In this document: positions 1-10,099 of the stretch, piece by piece
Layout: every line of letters begins with the position of its first letter
Numbering within the stretch: the first letter of the stretch is position 1
NCBI GenBank assembly: GCA_944472135.2
Contig: OX235263.1
Span: 18,467,379 to 18,531,378, forward strand
DNA: 64,000 bases
Source of the DNA: Trichobilharzia regenti
Taxonomy: Eukaryota; Platyhelminthes; Trematoda; Strigeidida; Schistosomatidae
Direction: 5' to 3'
Notes under the pieces: generated by a model
Database searches by the model: none
Seen by the model: the letters and a program-made list of their open reading frames with translations, nothing else
What the model was told of the DNA's origin: nothing
Translations under genes and position numbers: made by a program

Positions 1-235
1 TTTCGGGTGCTTGCTTGCTTTGATATCCTCATCCGTGCCGCCTGCAGTGGCAACGATACTGTCCTAATAAGCGGGAGAGATAACCTCTTTCAAATTCCTC
101 CCGCTGATACTGACTAGTGCCTATTCTTCCGGGCTGGCAGGCATTTTCATCACCTCTGTCTTTTCTGTGTTCACCTGAAGTAGTTTCTTGACTAACTGCG
201 TCTTTTGCCAATTTTGTCATTTTTCATTTGTAAAT
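1..235 (-). mobile_element. RTE-clade LINE, reverse-transcriptase fragment cut by window edge
   Basis: The minus strand carries, with frame breaks, the motif EKTEVMK followed by a degraded match to the segment that reads SIVSTTGG and DEDIKA in the fuller RTE copy at 45.8-49.0 kb. That segment lies just after the reverse-transcriptase catalytic core of RTE elements. No frame stays open across the block, so this is a dead copy. It continues beyond the left edge of the window. Confidence 0.7.
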
Positions 236-734
236 ATTCGAGGTTGTGTGACATTAGACAAAAATCATGAGCTATGTCGAGATGTTCTAGAGTCTTCTCA
301 TCGGTCAACAAGTTGTGAGTGAAGGTATCGAAAAAATCTTTGGATGATTCATTTTATCGTACATTCATCTAGACAGATGAAAGCCGATTCAGATATACAT
401 AGATGTATTATAATTCATAGTAATTAATTAAATATTTAATATAGTGAAAATATTCATTCAGACATATATAAAACACAAAATAATCGAGCAAAGAATGTCC
501 TTTTCGATAATTTCCTTTTCTGACTCTACAATTAGATATCTGTATGTTTATATCGGTAGAATATTCTAGAATAGTAGTCAATAACACTTTTAGTGTTTTT
601 TTAAATAATAATACCGATTTGTAAAGTAAGATGAATGGAATTACCACAGTTCATTAAATATGCTTAAATAGTAATAATAATAATAATAATAAAGATATAA
701 TAACAAATAGAATATCAACTAAAATCAGGCGAAT
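236..734. other. AT-rich spacer with a ribozyme-like PLE end
   Basis: I see no coding potential. Around 490-530 on the minus strand there is a degraded copy of the motif seen at other PLE ends here: a CAGAAAAGG-like core, then ATTATC, then GAAA followed by AGGACATTCTTT. It resembles a decayed PLE hammerhead. An (AAT)n run lies near 674-692. Confidence 0.35.
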
Positions 735-1540
735 TTCCAAAAAAATTGAGGACCATTCAAACCTAGATGGCCAAGGTTAGGACAGTGTCTGAACTAACTG
801 CTTTTAGACACATAAATTAGCTTCTTAATGTGGATTAAAACGGCCTCAGCAATATTTAGTAAACGGACTCTTAAGGCGAAGTTGAGATTTGTTGGTATGT
901 GGTAAATGACCCGGAAAGCCTGGTTAACATCAATCTTGTGTTCTGTGTCTAAAAGATAAAAAAGAATAGCGCTTCAGATAGATTTTGTTTGTCCTTTACT
1001 TAATAACGCAGGGTGATATTCGGAAATTTGACGAGAAACACATCTAATTGTATGTCCTATGTAACTGGCTCCATGGAAGAGGTGCAATTTGGCAGTTTAT
1101 CTCTTACTGCCAAACGCAAAAGAGAAGTGGATTTGAAGACACAGTGTAATTCAGCAGCAGGAAATGCTCTTTTAACCTCATTTACAAGGTGTTTTGTTAG
1201 CATCTCGCTGGCGCTGTCCCCAAAAAAACTGGATTTTTAAGAATAAGGCTTTTTTAGGAACTGTTGGTACCTAGGAATGCTTTGATTTTAGATTGATGTT
1301 CTCATCAATAAACTTTTCTGGATAAACGTTTTCACTCAGCAAGTGTTTAGTATTATTAAGTTCCTCATCAAGACATTCATCCAAGCACATTTCTCTTGCT
1401 CTGTGAACCAAGTATTTTTTCAGATTGCATTTGTATTTTAAAAGCAAAAAGCTAAAAAAATGAGTATACTGACAGTCAGTTGATGTAGGACTTCTATATA
1501 CACTTCTTCTTATTTTGCCATGAATCTCTGACAAATTAAT
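735..1540 (-). mobile_element. Penelope-like element fragment: RT thumb plus GIY-YIG
   Basis: Read on the minus strand, 1271-1534 gives the PLE thumb (SVYRSPTSTD, then CLDEELNNTKHL, then YPEKFI). Next comes the linker with LPNCTSSM, a YIGHTIR motif near 1050, and the C-terminal stretch with IDVNQAF and RLLNIAEAVLI. The order thumb, linker, GIY-YIG, C-terminus is that of PLEs, which prime reverse transcription at a nick cut by the GIY-YIG nuclease. Stops and frame changes break the reading frame, and the RT palm and fingers are missing. It is a 5'-truncated dead copy. Confidence 0.75.
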
Positions 1541-2194
1541 TTGTAAATAAATACGCAGGATACCTTCTATCTTAGGAAGTATATCAAAAACTCAACTCTA
1601 TTTAAGAAAGTGAAGAATACGCCTAGAATTGTAAGTTGGATTTAGTTATTATGAGAATAGTATTTTCCTGTGAGTTCACAAATAACCAAACTATCATTGT
1701 ATCGATTTGTACTCTAGAAAATTTACTATTTTAAAGATGTCATCTCAATAAGCATAATATTATTTTTTTAATGATACTTACTGGTTTTTACATTATTGAG
1801 TAAAATTTGTTTTTGCAGAGTGAGCGATAAAGTATCAACAACGGGATGACGATTCAAAAACAATTCATCAACGCTCATAATCATTTCAGCATATATTCAC
1901 ACCGACCTACTAGTTTAAGCTGTGTAAATGATCCCATAGTCATTGAAATGTACGAACACATATCACGAAAATGAGAGCAGTAATGTAAGCGATATGAATA
2001 ATATACATTATAAGGAATTTATATCCTCGGTAGTACTACGGTATGAAGAAGAAGCATCATTATTCTAAATGACGCTGGAGTTAAGATGGCATTTGAACCA
2101 ATCAACTTCTTCAGAAATAAACTTTGTCTGCTTAAGTACCCAACAGATTCAATTAAGAAAAATTAAATCGGTTACAGAACTATTTTAAAACCAC
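1541..2194. other. No gene seen
   Basis: Low-complexity AT-rich DNA with no convincing open frame. A stretch near 1830-1900 vaguely resembles the end of PLE family 2 (CAATTCATCAACGCTCATAA), but it is too degraded to call. Confidence 0.4.
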
Positions 2195-2815
2195 CAGAAG
2201 GTACTGGATAGATGTTTTGTCAGCCTGGTTTGAGACCCCTCATCAGTTTGCATCCACCACTTGGGTTCGAATCCAGGACCTTTTGATTAAAAGGCCAGCT
2301 TGTAAAAACATTAAGTCATTGCGATTGGATCCAATGGTCCATGAATTCCAGCTTCTGTCAGCTCAAGATATAGTGAGATCACTACCGAATGTCACGGGCG
2401 AGTATATGTTCTCACGCGTGACAGCTGTCCAGTACTCCCAGTGTGGTGAGAGCAGGCCGTGAGAAAATATTAGCAAGGCTGATTCAACAACCAATCACAG
2501 CAAAGTTAACGTGGCAAAATATGATTCGCAGATAGAGAACTCTATTTGTCGAGGAATCCCGAAACAACCAATCAGAAGCCTGCGTTTGTCTGCCTAACTT
2601 CTGATAAACAACCAATCAGATAACTGCGCTTGTCTACTTGCATAAGCTATAATAATGTATGTGAAATATGTATAAATACGTGTTGATTTTCATAATAAAA
2701 CGATCTGTTGCCTGGCCCTTGTCTTCTGTTGTTACACCAGGTTTTCCAGTGGTTCTCTAACTGATGACAACTCACGATGAAATCATGTAACCAATCAAGA
2801 AAATCCCTACAAATC
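2195..2815. mobile_element. Hammerhead SINE (family C), inverted pair split by a solo LTR
   Basis: The left part (2195-2400) is family C in minus orientation. It has a B-box-like GGGTTCGAATCC on the plus text and a decayed hammerhead region (CTCATCAG) upstream of it. The right part (2420-2441 and 2737-2815) is the 3' half of the same family in plus orientation: ACAGCTGTCCAGTACTCC, then GGTTTTCCAGTGG, then CTAACTGATG. The halves point away from each other, the same head-to-head fold-back seen at five other family C loci here. The solo LTR at 2442-2736 entered later. Confidence 0.6.
2442..2736 (+). mobile_element. Solo LTR (family L1) with 4-bp target-site duplication
   Basis: The element begins TGTGGTGAGAG and ends GTTGTTACA, so it has TG...CA ends. 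It is flanked by CCAG on both sides (2438-2441 and 2737-2740). Removing the element and one CCAG restores the normal family C SINE text GTACTCCCAGGTTTTCC, which confirms the boundaries. Inside are a TATA-like TATAAATA and a poly(A) signal in AATAAAACG. A second copy lies at 58700-59025. This copy lacks about 50 bases present there. A 4-bp duplication fits Gypsy or BEL/Pao integrases. The internal region is not known. Confidence 0.85.
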
Positions 2816-3129
2816 AATACTTAGAAAATAAGATTTACCAAATAACTGTGAGGTTAGCTATATAGGTTAAACTAGTAGTTTGGGGTGAAGTAGATTATTA
2901 GAATTTAAACCTTAGCTAGACCTAGAATCATTGACTTTCTCAAGTTGAATAACTTGGAATAATGATCAGCCACTGCAATGCATTCACTTGCATGTCATCA
3001 CAAAATAGGGTAGGGAATGTTTAAAGCATTAAAAAGTTATATAATTAAGTGGCGACACAGACGCTGAGTCTATTTTATCGATTCAACGCCGCACATGTGT
3101 AACCGAAATGACCCTTCACCTATATCGAA

Positions 3130-3132
<3 letters not shown>

Positions 3133-3185
<53 letters not shown>
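3133..3185. repeat. (TA)n microsatellite
   Basis: About 26 uninterrupted TA units directly before the PLE family 2 coding fragment. Confidence 0.95.
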
Positions 3186-3188
<3 letters not shown>

Positions 3189-3189
3189 T

Positions 3190-3915
3190 AAAGCAAATTA
3201 TGAAGCCTTTTGAACAACAAATGGTTCTCGGAAAGTCATTCAGTTATGAAAACTGCATCACCGTGTATGTGTTACATCACTGTAGGAAACCTTGATATAA
3301 GTATAAAACTTGGGCACTGTGGTAGAGTATAATTCCATTATAGATAAGATTTTATTTTGATAAATCGCACAGTGTTTACAGTAATGTTTACTGATGACGT
3401 TTCGAGCACAATTTATTGCTCATAATCATATCACCTTGATATGATTATGAGCAATAAATTGTGCTCGAAACGTCATCAGTAAACATTACTGTAGGAAACC
3501 GTTTGATATAGACATAGCACACAATCCAGTCAAATCGCTTAATTCGATATTATACGAACCGAAAGATCCAACAGAAAAAGGAGATAAAATTAATACCATT
3601 TACAAAATAAATTGTATGAACTGTAACAGGTACTATATTGGCCAAAGTGGGTGTCCCCTTCGAATCACAATCCAAGAACACAAATTGGCTGTATAAAGGC
3701 ATGATGTATATTCTTCTATATCAATGCACGTAGATAATTATGAAAATCAGTTTGATAGAGATAATGTTGAAATTTTAAACAGAGGAGACACCAAAATCGC
3801 AGTCAGGGAATTCCTAGAAGCCTGGTACTCAAACGAATATGCAATTAACAAACACATCAATATAGACCAAATATACCAACTAATAAAAAGTAAATCATGT
3901 GACCATAAAGTTTAA
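3190..3915 (+). mobile_element. Penelope-like element family 2: linker and GIY-YIG domain
   Basis: The plus strand codes VLHHCRKP, is interrupted by a 196-bp insert (3292-3487), then resumes with FDIDIAHNP, KINCMNCN, RYYIGQSG, IQEHKLAV (stop), EFLEAWYSN, INKHINID and IYQLIKSK to a stop at 3915. This matches the copy at 14.7-15.0 kb domain for domain. The YIG motif and the following arginine (PLRI) are present. One in-frame stop after KLAV and the insertion make it a pseudogene. A degraded hammerhead-like segment lies downstream at 4023-4062 (CTGAAGA, then GTCC and GGAC, then GAAA). Confidence 0.8.
3292..3487. mobile_element. Snapback insert with 57-nt perfect inverted arms
   Basis: The direct repeat ACTGTAGGAAACC stands at 3279-3291 and again at 3488-3500. 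Deleting one copy and the 196 bases between rejoins the PLE reading frame (CRKP to FDID), so this is a genuine insertion with a 13-bp target-site duplication. It contains a fold-back whose arms (3377-3433 and 3437-3493) are perfect complements around a 3-nt loop. The right arm runs six bases into the duplication. The arm sequence includes CGTTTCGAGC and TTACTGATGACG, also found at 7.8-7.9 kb, and looks like the terminal part of a PLE. Confidence 0.8.
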
Positions 3916-4449
3916 AATCTAAGTCAATAGAAAATTATCTATACATATCTAAGATGGCTACCGGGAGACGCGATTCTATCACCGGTGGAAAATTTAAATC
4001 ATTTCAGTTTATGGTAAATATTGACCTGAAGATGTTGTCCAGAAGGAGGACGAAAGCTCACCATCCAGGCCAGAGAACACTATTAATTGCAAATCATCCA
4101 CACGAGCTACAAATCTCTTTTATTTCAATGTGGAAATACATTCTACTGCAGTGTTCAATTTCTTCAAGTATTTTACTGTAGTTGAAGATAATTCTATATT
4201 AGATAACTTATCCGGTTATTGAGGCTCTTAAACGATTTCACTTTTAACGTTTTGTTGATCGATTTCAGTGTGACTTCTTTTCTATGAATTCTGAGAAAAA
4301 ACAAATAATATCATCTAATCATGTACACAAATGAAAACAAGAGGCCCATAACACACTAAGTGGTTAGTTATTAGATGAAGAACAAACTGAATATGGATTT
4401 ATTTACGAGTTGGATCACGAGGTGTCATCATCTAGAGAACGGCTGTAGA

Positions 4450-4700
4450 ACTGGGGACTGTTGGACAGTCATTCCATTCTTGTCGGAAACTCTTCAGCAA
4501 CAGATACCCACCAGGGTTCAAACCTAGAATCTTTTCACCCACAAGAGAAGGTCGAGGATCTTTCTAATTCCTGCGAATCCGGGATGTTTGTAGTGAGACC
4601 GTAAGGTGATGTCACTAGCGAGTAAGTGTAGTCTTACCTAATCAAATTTCTGTGAATTAATGCTTAAGAATATAAATTTTCGTCTAAAATTTAGATTATA
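4450..4700 (-). mobile_element. Hammerhead SINE family C, degraded single copy
   Basis: On the minus strand the order is a B-box-like GGTTTGAACCC relative, GCTGAAGAG (hammerhead core kept), then GAATGGAATG where the GAAA should be, then CTGTCCAACAG. The ribozyme is therefore broken at GAAA. This single copy shows that not all family C insertions are fold-backs. Confidence 0.5.
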
Positions 4701-4934
4701 CCTATACAGATTGAACTTTCGATTTAATTTTAGGTTAAATATGATGAAAACAGTTGAAAGAAAATCGTTAATTGATTACAAGAAATCGCAAAGGTGTTGA
4801 TCAAGCAAGATTTTCATTTATATATTGCAATTCAATTACCAAACGGATAATACCTCAAATCAATGTTTGCTTTCAACTGTAACGTTGCAATATTCATTTT
4901 GCAAACATACTTACAAATATATTTTCTGCGTCAG

Positions 4935-5074
4935 ATTTACTGCAATGACTGTGTACTACACATTGATGATTTAAATAATTGCGCAAAATTAGTTGGAATT
5001 AAAAGAATTCCGGAGAAGCATGAAGGATTTGGTTTCGGTTTTGGTTCAGTCAGTGATGTGGAACACATGTGTAG
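4935..5074 (+). CDS. Candidate exon of a cysteine-rich host gene (exon 1 of 3 visible)
   Basis: An acceptor-like TTTTCTGCGTCAG precedes 4935, and a donor TGTAG|GTAAAT follows 5074. The 140-nt exon is open in one frame: IYCNDCVLHIDDLNNCAKLV, a glycine/phenylalanine-rich GFGFGFG, then DVEHMC. It ends in phase 2 (spare AG). That joins in frame to the candidate exon at 12404, whose first base completes an Arg codon. Four to five cysteines suggest a secreted, disulfide-bonded protein. I do not recognise the family. Upstream exons, including the start codon and any signal peptide, were not found in the window. The exon call is by eye and has no transcript support. Confidence 0.5.
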
Positions 5075-5689
5075 GTAAATGGAACAGTGATTTTTAATAC
5101 TTTGACGCTAATTTTCTAAAATCAATTTCATTTCTACTGTTTATTTTTGGTTGTCAGCCTACTTTTTCTTTAGTTTATTGTTATTTTAGAGTGAAAGGGT
5201 GGTAAATTTATGTAAAATGTCTATAATTTTTATTGTAACCTATCGTAGTTCTATTATGCTTATCTATGTACTGTATTCGAGTGCGCTTTATTGACAGTCA
5301 ACCTCGGTTAATCACATGCTAAGTAGTTGCGGAATAAGAAATAGTTTAACATTCGGTTGAGTTGGGTAATACAATAATCAGGGCATACTTTTCAAATCTT
5401 AAATTACATATTATTAGTCTAATTCACTTGGGCTCTATGTGAGACATGGGGCTTTAACAGCTCATTTACAACACTGTACATCATTTAATTCTGTATATTT
5501 CACTGAGTAATAGGTTCTTGGCTGATTTGCTGCCTACCACAGTTCCCTGTTGTTAATTCTTTCAGAGGGTTATCTCATTCCAAGAAATCTTTATTAAATA
5601 TTTTCTTTGGCGAGTGAGGTCGCTGAATTATATTGAACCCACCGACTGACTTGACATTCATCTTAACGATGTGAATTGTTTTTCGTATG

Positions 5690-6650
5690 TTGAGTGCAGC
5701 AGATTTCATCCTATATTGTATGGCTGTGAGTAAGTGCATATAGTGATTGCTATGGCTGAACTATTCTCTAGATTTCTTATCTTATTCGGGTCAACTAATC
5801 TAGATTTTGCTAGGTATTTATGCTCGGCTAGTCTGACTGTCCCTCTTCTACTAGTTTGACGTATGTATTTGACCTGACAATCATAGCAGGGTATTACATA
5901 AACTAAATTGTTTTGTTTGAAAATCTTCACAGGACTGATCATCTAAAACACAAAGCTTGTTTCTAATTGAGTTTATGGGTGGTGTGAATGCCAGCCACTT
6001 TTGTTTCCACCTTGTTAAGAATTCTGCGTGAACTGGTTTCCGAGGCTCCTTCCTTGAATGGAAGTACTACTAACGATTTGGATTCCTTGTTGTTGGTGTT
6101 GTCATTGTCTTGTGCACGTTTGAAATGAATATCGTTATTATTAATATTACTATTATTATCCCTATCCCTACTATGATTATTTATTTCATTTTTAATTTCC
6201 CTATATTCTTTTTGACTGATTTATCAGGGTAATTATTAAGTTTCGTAGCTTCTCTTATATGCCTTACTTCCTGTCTTAGATTTTGTGCTCTATTGTCACT
6301 TAAACATTTTACCAATCCTATTTTTACTAAGATAGGATGGGATGATCTGAAGTTGAAATATCTGTTTGAATGTATGGGTTTAACTCCTCATCTTTTTTTC
6401 CTTTTAACGCTACAATCTAACGCTGGAAGCCCCACTTCCTGGCTTTGCAATTCATAAGTGAATTGAATTGCCTCCAACTTTGAGTTAATGTGTTCGAAAA
6501 ATCTATCTATATCCTGTGTTCTAGGCACAGTGAATGTGAAACAAAACGCGGAAGATTTCCTCGTTGATTTCAGATAATTGGCTGTCCATCTTGTAGTTTT
6601 GATCCCTATCCATTCCATTGCCTGTATTTGAATCGATGCCGCTTAGGTGA
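5690..6650 (-). mobile_element. Penelope-like element family 3: RT thumb and GIY-YIG
   Basis: Minus-strand pieces in order are FTYELQSQEVGLPALDCSVK (RT palm/thumb, 6388-6618), then on through 6100-6380 with frame changes, then NLVYVIPCYDCQVKYIRQTS and VRLAEHKYLAKS (GIY-YIG, 5706-5942). The second motif reads YIRQ instead of YIGQ, so the key glycine is lost. The domain differs from families 1 and 2 in its cysteine linker (IPCYDC). Several stops are present, so the copy is not functional. Confidence 0.75.
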
Positions 6651-6654
6651 GTGG

Positions 6655-7010
6655 AATAAGGCGATTTACTTCAAATTTCTCCCATTGATGGTGATGGTTT
6701 CTTATTTACCACTGCCGTTTCTGTGTTCACTTGAAGTCCTGTCTTTGCCACTTCTTCTGACAGCTTGTTGGTTTCCGCCTGTAGACCTTAAAAACTGTGT
6801 TTACGCTAGAAACTATTCATCTGCAAAGTCCAGATCTTCTACAGTTTTACTTTCGTTTCAACTCATTTTTGTCTTCTTTCTCTCACATAAGATCTGTAGC
6901 AAAATTCAGTTCACCACAATCAGGAATACCATCAATGATGGTGGGCGTCAGCCTTGTCAGACTCTTCTCTTCACTTTAAACGCTTCACCGAGTTTTGCAC
7001 TGTGAATGAT
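6655..7010 (-). mobile_element. RTE-clade LINE fragment (RT palm to thumb)
   Basis: On the minus strand, EVAKTGLQVNTET matches the RTE segment EEASKTGLHVSIEK at 48.2 kb. Further upstream on that strand, with frameshifts, come remnants of the segment that reads LIAVDCVM in the fuller copy (here near 6900-6960). The plus-strand open frame over the same bases is only antisense. The fragment abuts PLE family 3 directly. Confidence 0.6.
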
Positions 7011-7019
7011 TTGACATTT

Positions 7020-7387
7020 GGAATGATCATATAGCTATTGCATCAGGTTTGTAAATGTTTGAGTCAGTCCCTAATTTTGAAGCAGTTTACAGATTACTTC
7101 ATGGTGAAAGGACATGAAACACAATCGAACAGAGAAAACCATTTAGCTCTCCTGTACTGGATTTCCAATACGTTATAATTATGAAATGAAATTTTCATCT
7201 TTAGAATCTATTATACAATTATTCGTGTTAACCATACCGAACTCGGGAAATCACGAAATCACACCTAAACATCTGTTCACTCATTATATCCCTTGATAGG
7301 TTCTACAGTAAACATCTTCTTGCTGTTTACACTATCTTCTCAGAAATGCAATATTTAGCAGAAATAAAAAGACGATTCTCTTTAGGT
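7020..7387. other. No gene seen
   Basis: AT-rich single-copy-looking DNA between the RTE remnant and the SINE insertion. I see no open frame or repeat that I can name. Confidence 0.4.
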
Positions 7388-7401
7388 AAGGAATGAATAT
7401 G

Positions 7402-7712
7402 ATGACATTAGATAGTTGGGGGGCGATCGGCTACAGGAAGCCTTGGATCTAGGTTTCGTGCTAGTGGGCACTCTTCAGCTGACGAGTTGACAGAGTTGCA
7501 GACACGCCTTGCTGATGAGTGCCCACTGGCACGAAACCTAGGTCCAAGTCTTTCTTCCGATTGCCGCCAACTATCTAATTTCATCAAATAAGTGTGCACC
7601 GTCAAGGCGAGCTACCTAGAATGGTGGTCATATTGCAAAACCTGACTGATAGAATTCAGTCTCCACCAAAGAAGGGACTAGACACATTACACTAGTTACT
7701 AGTATCCAATCA
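7402..7712 (+). mobile_element. Hammerhead SINE family B, fold-back insertion with 14-bp TSD
   Basis: AAGGAATGAATATG occurs at 7388-7401 and again at 7713-7726, bounding a 311-bp insert. The left part (about 7402-7485) is the reverse complement of the central region (about 7512-7595), so the two hammerhead segments face each other around a spacer. The right part continues to the family's 3' end (ACTAGTTACTAGTATCCAAT), also seen near 15.9 kb and 19.0 kb. One target-site duplication around both arms indicates a single integration event. The plus-strand hammerhead at 7508-7548 is intact. Confidence 0.85.
7508..7548 (+). ncRNA. Hammerhead ribozyme, SINE family B
   Basis: All hammerhead parts are visible. 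Stem I is CTTG (7508-7511) with CAAG (7545-7548). The core is CTGATGA (7512-7518). Stem II is GTGCC (7519-7523), loop CACT, GGCAC (7528-7532). GAAA is at 7533-7536. Stem III is ACCT/AGGT (7536-7543) with no loop, followed by the cleavage base C7544. The loopless, self-complementary stem III is typical of retroelement hammerheads that work best as dimers. The opposite strand at 7429-7480 holds a second copy with core CTGAAGA and GAAA but a mismatched stem III. Confidence 0.85.
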
Positions 7713-7732
7713 AAGGAATGAATATGTTGAAT

Positions 7733-9119
7733 GGAATTATTGCAAATGCAGCATAATATATCACTATATTAGAAAACCCATCCAATGTAATATAGCTATG
7801 AACCAAACATTAAGGACTCCATACTGAAATAATTCTATTTGATAAAAGCACACAGTCATTAGGAATTATTTACTGATGGCATTTCAGGTACAATTTATCG
7901 CTCATAATAATATCAAAGCACTTACTTAATTTCTAGGCTTTGTTTATACAATTCCATTATTTCCTTTCCATTGATTCTTCTGTGGCAGTATTATTTCGCA
8001 TATCTAAAGTATTGAGATCGTATCATTCTTATTGTATGTGGTGGGCGTAAAATCAATGAACCCATCTGGACGTAGGTAGAAGTCGATCATTGGATCATTG
8101 TTCATTGGTTTTAACCCACAATATTATTTATCGGTCAGTAAATTTTGATGAGCATATTATGCGAAAGTTAAGTAGACTTGTTCTCATATTCACGTTGACG
8201 CTTTTATTGCTTTTGAATTTAGAACAAGATGGCACATAAAAGTGTACTCATGTGCCCAGTTAACAATTCTTGGTCGTTGTTCAAGCGAATCGAAATCACA
8301 TTTTCGCGATGTAATGTGGCGTTTTATTTTTGATACAACACCATATGAGAAAGCAGCAAATTATTTATGCCAACCATATAATCTACGTAGTAAGTGAGTT
8401 GTCGCATATTTTTTTGAAAAAATTGGTCATTTTCCTACAAACAAATCTTTATAAGATATCTAATCAAACATAAAGTGACGTGATTTGCCTCGTAGACTAA
8501 CGGTGAGGAGTTTGGTGGTCATATTATCGAATAGTTATTAGGTATTTTAAAACACTAGTTAAGTAGCAATTTTGCACAACTTACGTTCCAGTTTGAAAAT
8601 GGCACTTCAGGTTTGATGTTTTGAAGTTTTAGAAGAGTTGTTGTATGAAGTGGGAGTTTTATTTTCACGCCCTGTCTTTTCCGGGCTTACTACCGGCTTG
8701 GTGAGGTTTCAAGGCGTATTTCTACTAGGAATCGTATTCTGGAACTAATGATGCAATATTTAATAGCTCTTAATGTTTAGTGTTACCCCTCACTGACATA
8801 AATTGGTGACAAAATAATTTTAGATATTTTCATTTGACGATTGCCACAATAAGAATGCTTATTCAAATGAAACAGAATTGTATCCCCATGGGAACAAGTA
8901 ACCATCATTAATTTGATGATATTGATGTTATAGTGTTGTATTAGAGTAAAATGTGGTTAAAAAGTATCACTTATTTGCAAAGCAAAAAAAAAATAAATCT
9001 TGTGGGCTAGATACACGTGAGATTTTTTAAAATGCAGTTAGATAGTATTTTCAGAAAGCTATGAGAAATAACTCAAATTTGTATAACTTCTAAATATTCT
9101 GGTGATAAACACCATTTAA
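7733..9119. other. Long stretch without a gene; PLE family 2 end near 7825-7920
   Basis: 7825-7920 (TTTACTGATGGCATTTCAGG, then ACAATTTATCGCTCATAATA) is a diverged, unfolded copy of the sequence in the snapback at 3.4 kb. The rest to 9119 shows no convincing frame, exon or repeat by eye. Confidence 0.4.
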
Positions 9120-9310
9120 TTGTGCTACTATGAGTGATATAGTCCACTGAAGAATACTGATTTTTCTGGGTCCTAGACTCGAAACCCGGTGGGTGCGTAC
9201 TGCTGAAGAGTCTCAGACTAGGAGGAAACAGATGTCCACTACTCTCAGGTTTTCCAATGGCTCTTCAACCAATGTCAGCTCATGATGAAATCCTGTAACT
9301 AATTTTTCTC
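9120..9310 (+). mobile_element. Hammerhead SINE family C, single copy
   Basis: The plus-strand order is a B-box-like CTCGAAACCCGG, then GGGTGCGTACTG, core CTGAAGA, weak stem II (TCTC...AGGAG), GAAA, stem III region ACAGATGT, then CCACTACTC and the family tail (GGTTTTCCAATGG, CAATGTCAGCTCATGATG). The core and GAAA are intact. Stems I to III carry a few mismatches, so activity is uncertain. Confidence 0.65.
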
Positions 9311-9366
9311 TCGCAACAACAAAGAGATTATTTTTTCCCAATGTATGAAAAATGTTGTTGATTTAC

Positions 9367-9520
9367 TTAAAAGCCGGAATTTTTCAGTTTTACTGTTTCT
9401 CCATCCAAATCTCCGCTAAACATATGTTTCACCGTAATTTTTCTATTTAAAATTTTATTCACTAATGAGATACATTGTGAAAATGGATCCTGATCACAGT
9501 AATTGCAGTAAATCAGGTGA
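9367..9520 (-). pseudogene. Exon-like stretch similar to the cysteine-rich exon at 4935
   Basis: On the minus strand a frame reads LIYCNYCDQDPFSQCISLVN and continues open to about 9367. It shares IYCN-x-C, a further Cys 8-10 residues on, and a following LV with the exon at 4935-5074. The DNA match over ATTTACTGCAATnACTGTG is nearly exact. No AG acceptor stands right before the match and no clear donor follows. It may be an inverted, decayed duplicate of that exon, or chance similarity. Confidence 0.3.
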
Positions 9521-9749
9521 AACGACACATTCACTGCAGTGCTAATTGGGTACATTTCTAGTTGAATCAAGGCTACCGGCGGCTTCACTTTCGTAGCGGC
9601 ATAACTTTATGGACATTTGAATTGGACTAGATAATAGCAAATACGTTTGCTTATGTGTATCTCCCGTTTTACAATACAAAGCTGCCAATTACCATGGGGC
9701 TGCCAATCTATCCTTCAACATTAATTACAAAGTTAGGCGCGATTTTTTG

Positions 9750-10095
9750 AAAGTGAATTTTGGATTTTCCCGTCGATTGATTGGATTGAAGTGCTTGGTC
9801 TCAGGTTCACATGTCGGTTTCTAGTCCAGGTATTTCGACAATTTATGAGTATATAATTAGAATTTAATTGGTGGATGGTGACTTGCGGTGAAATCCAGGG
9901 TGCGCGTTTCGTCCTATTCGGTACTCGTTAGCTGGATGTACATGCATTCCCAAGGCACTGGGTTCGAGTCTTGGTGGGAACATCATTACTCACTGGGGAA
10001 TGCAGGTACATCCAGATGACAAGTCCCAAATAGGACGAAGTGTGCATCCTGGATTCCGCTGTTAGTCATCTTCCGCCAATTAAATTCAAATTAGG
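9750..10095. mobile_element. Sm-alpha-type hammerhead SINE, inverted pair
   Basis: The left half (to about 9965) is the 3' tail and hammerhead of the alpha family in minus orientation (TTCCCGTCGATTGATTGGA, then GTGCGCGTTTCGTCC). The right half (from about 9950) is the tRNA-like head with B box GGGTTCGAGTC, hammerhead and 3' part in plus orientation. Both ribozymes are broken. The minus copy has CTAACGA (core G to A). The plus copy has ATGACAA in place of CTGATGA, and GAAG for GAAA. The head-to-head arrangement repeats that at 11468-11712. Confidence 0.75.
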
Positions 10096-10099
10096 CGAG

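Noticed and set aside
3095..3295. 66-codon frame with an Ile-Tyr run
   Set aside because: The run is the (TA)n microsatellite. Only the last third belongs to a PLE remnant.
6628..7005. 125-codon plus-strand open frame
   Set aside because: It is antisense to an RTE reverse-transcriptase remnant and has no motif of its own.
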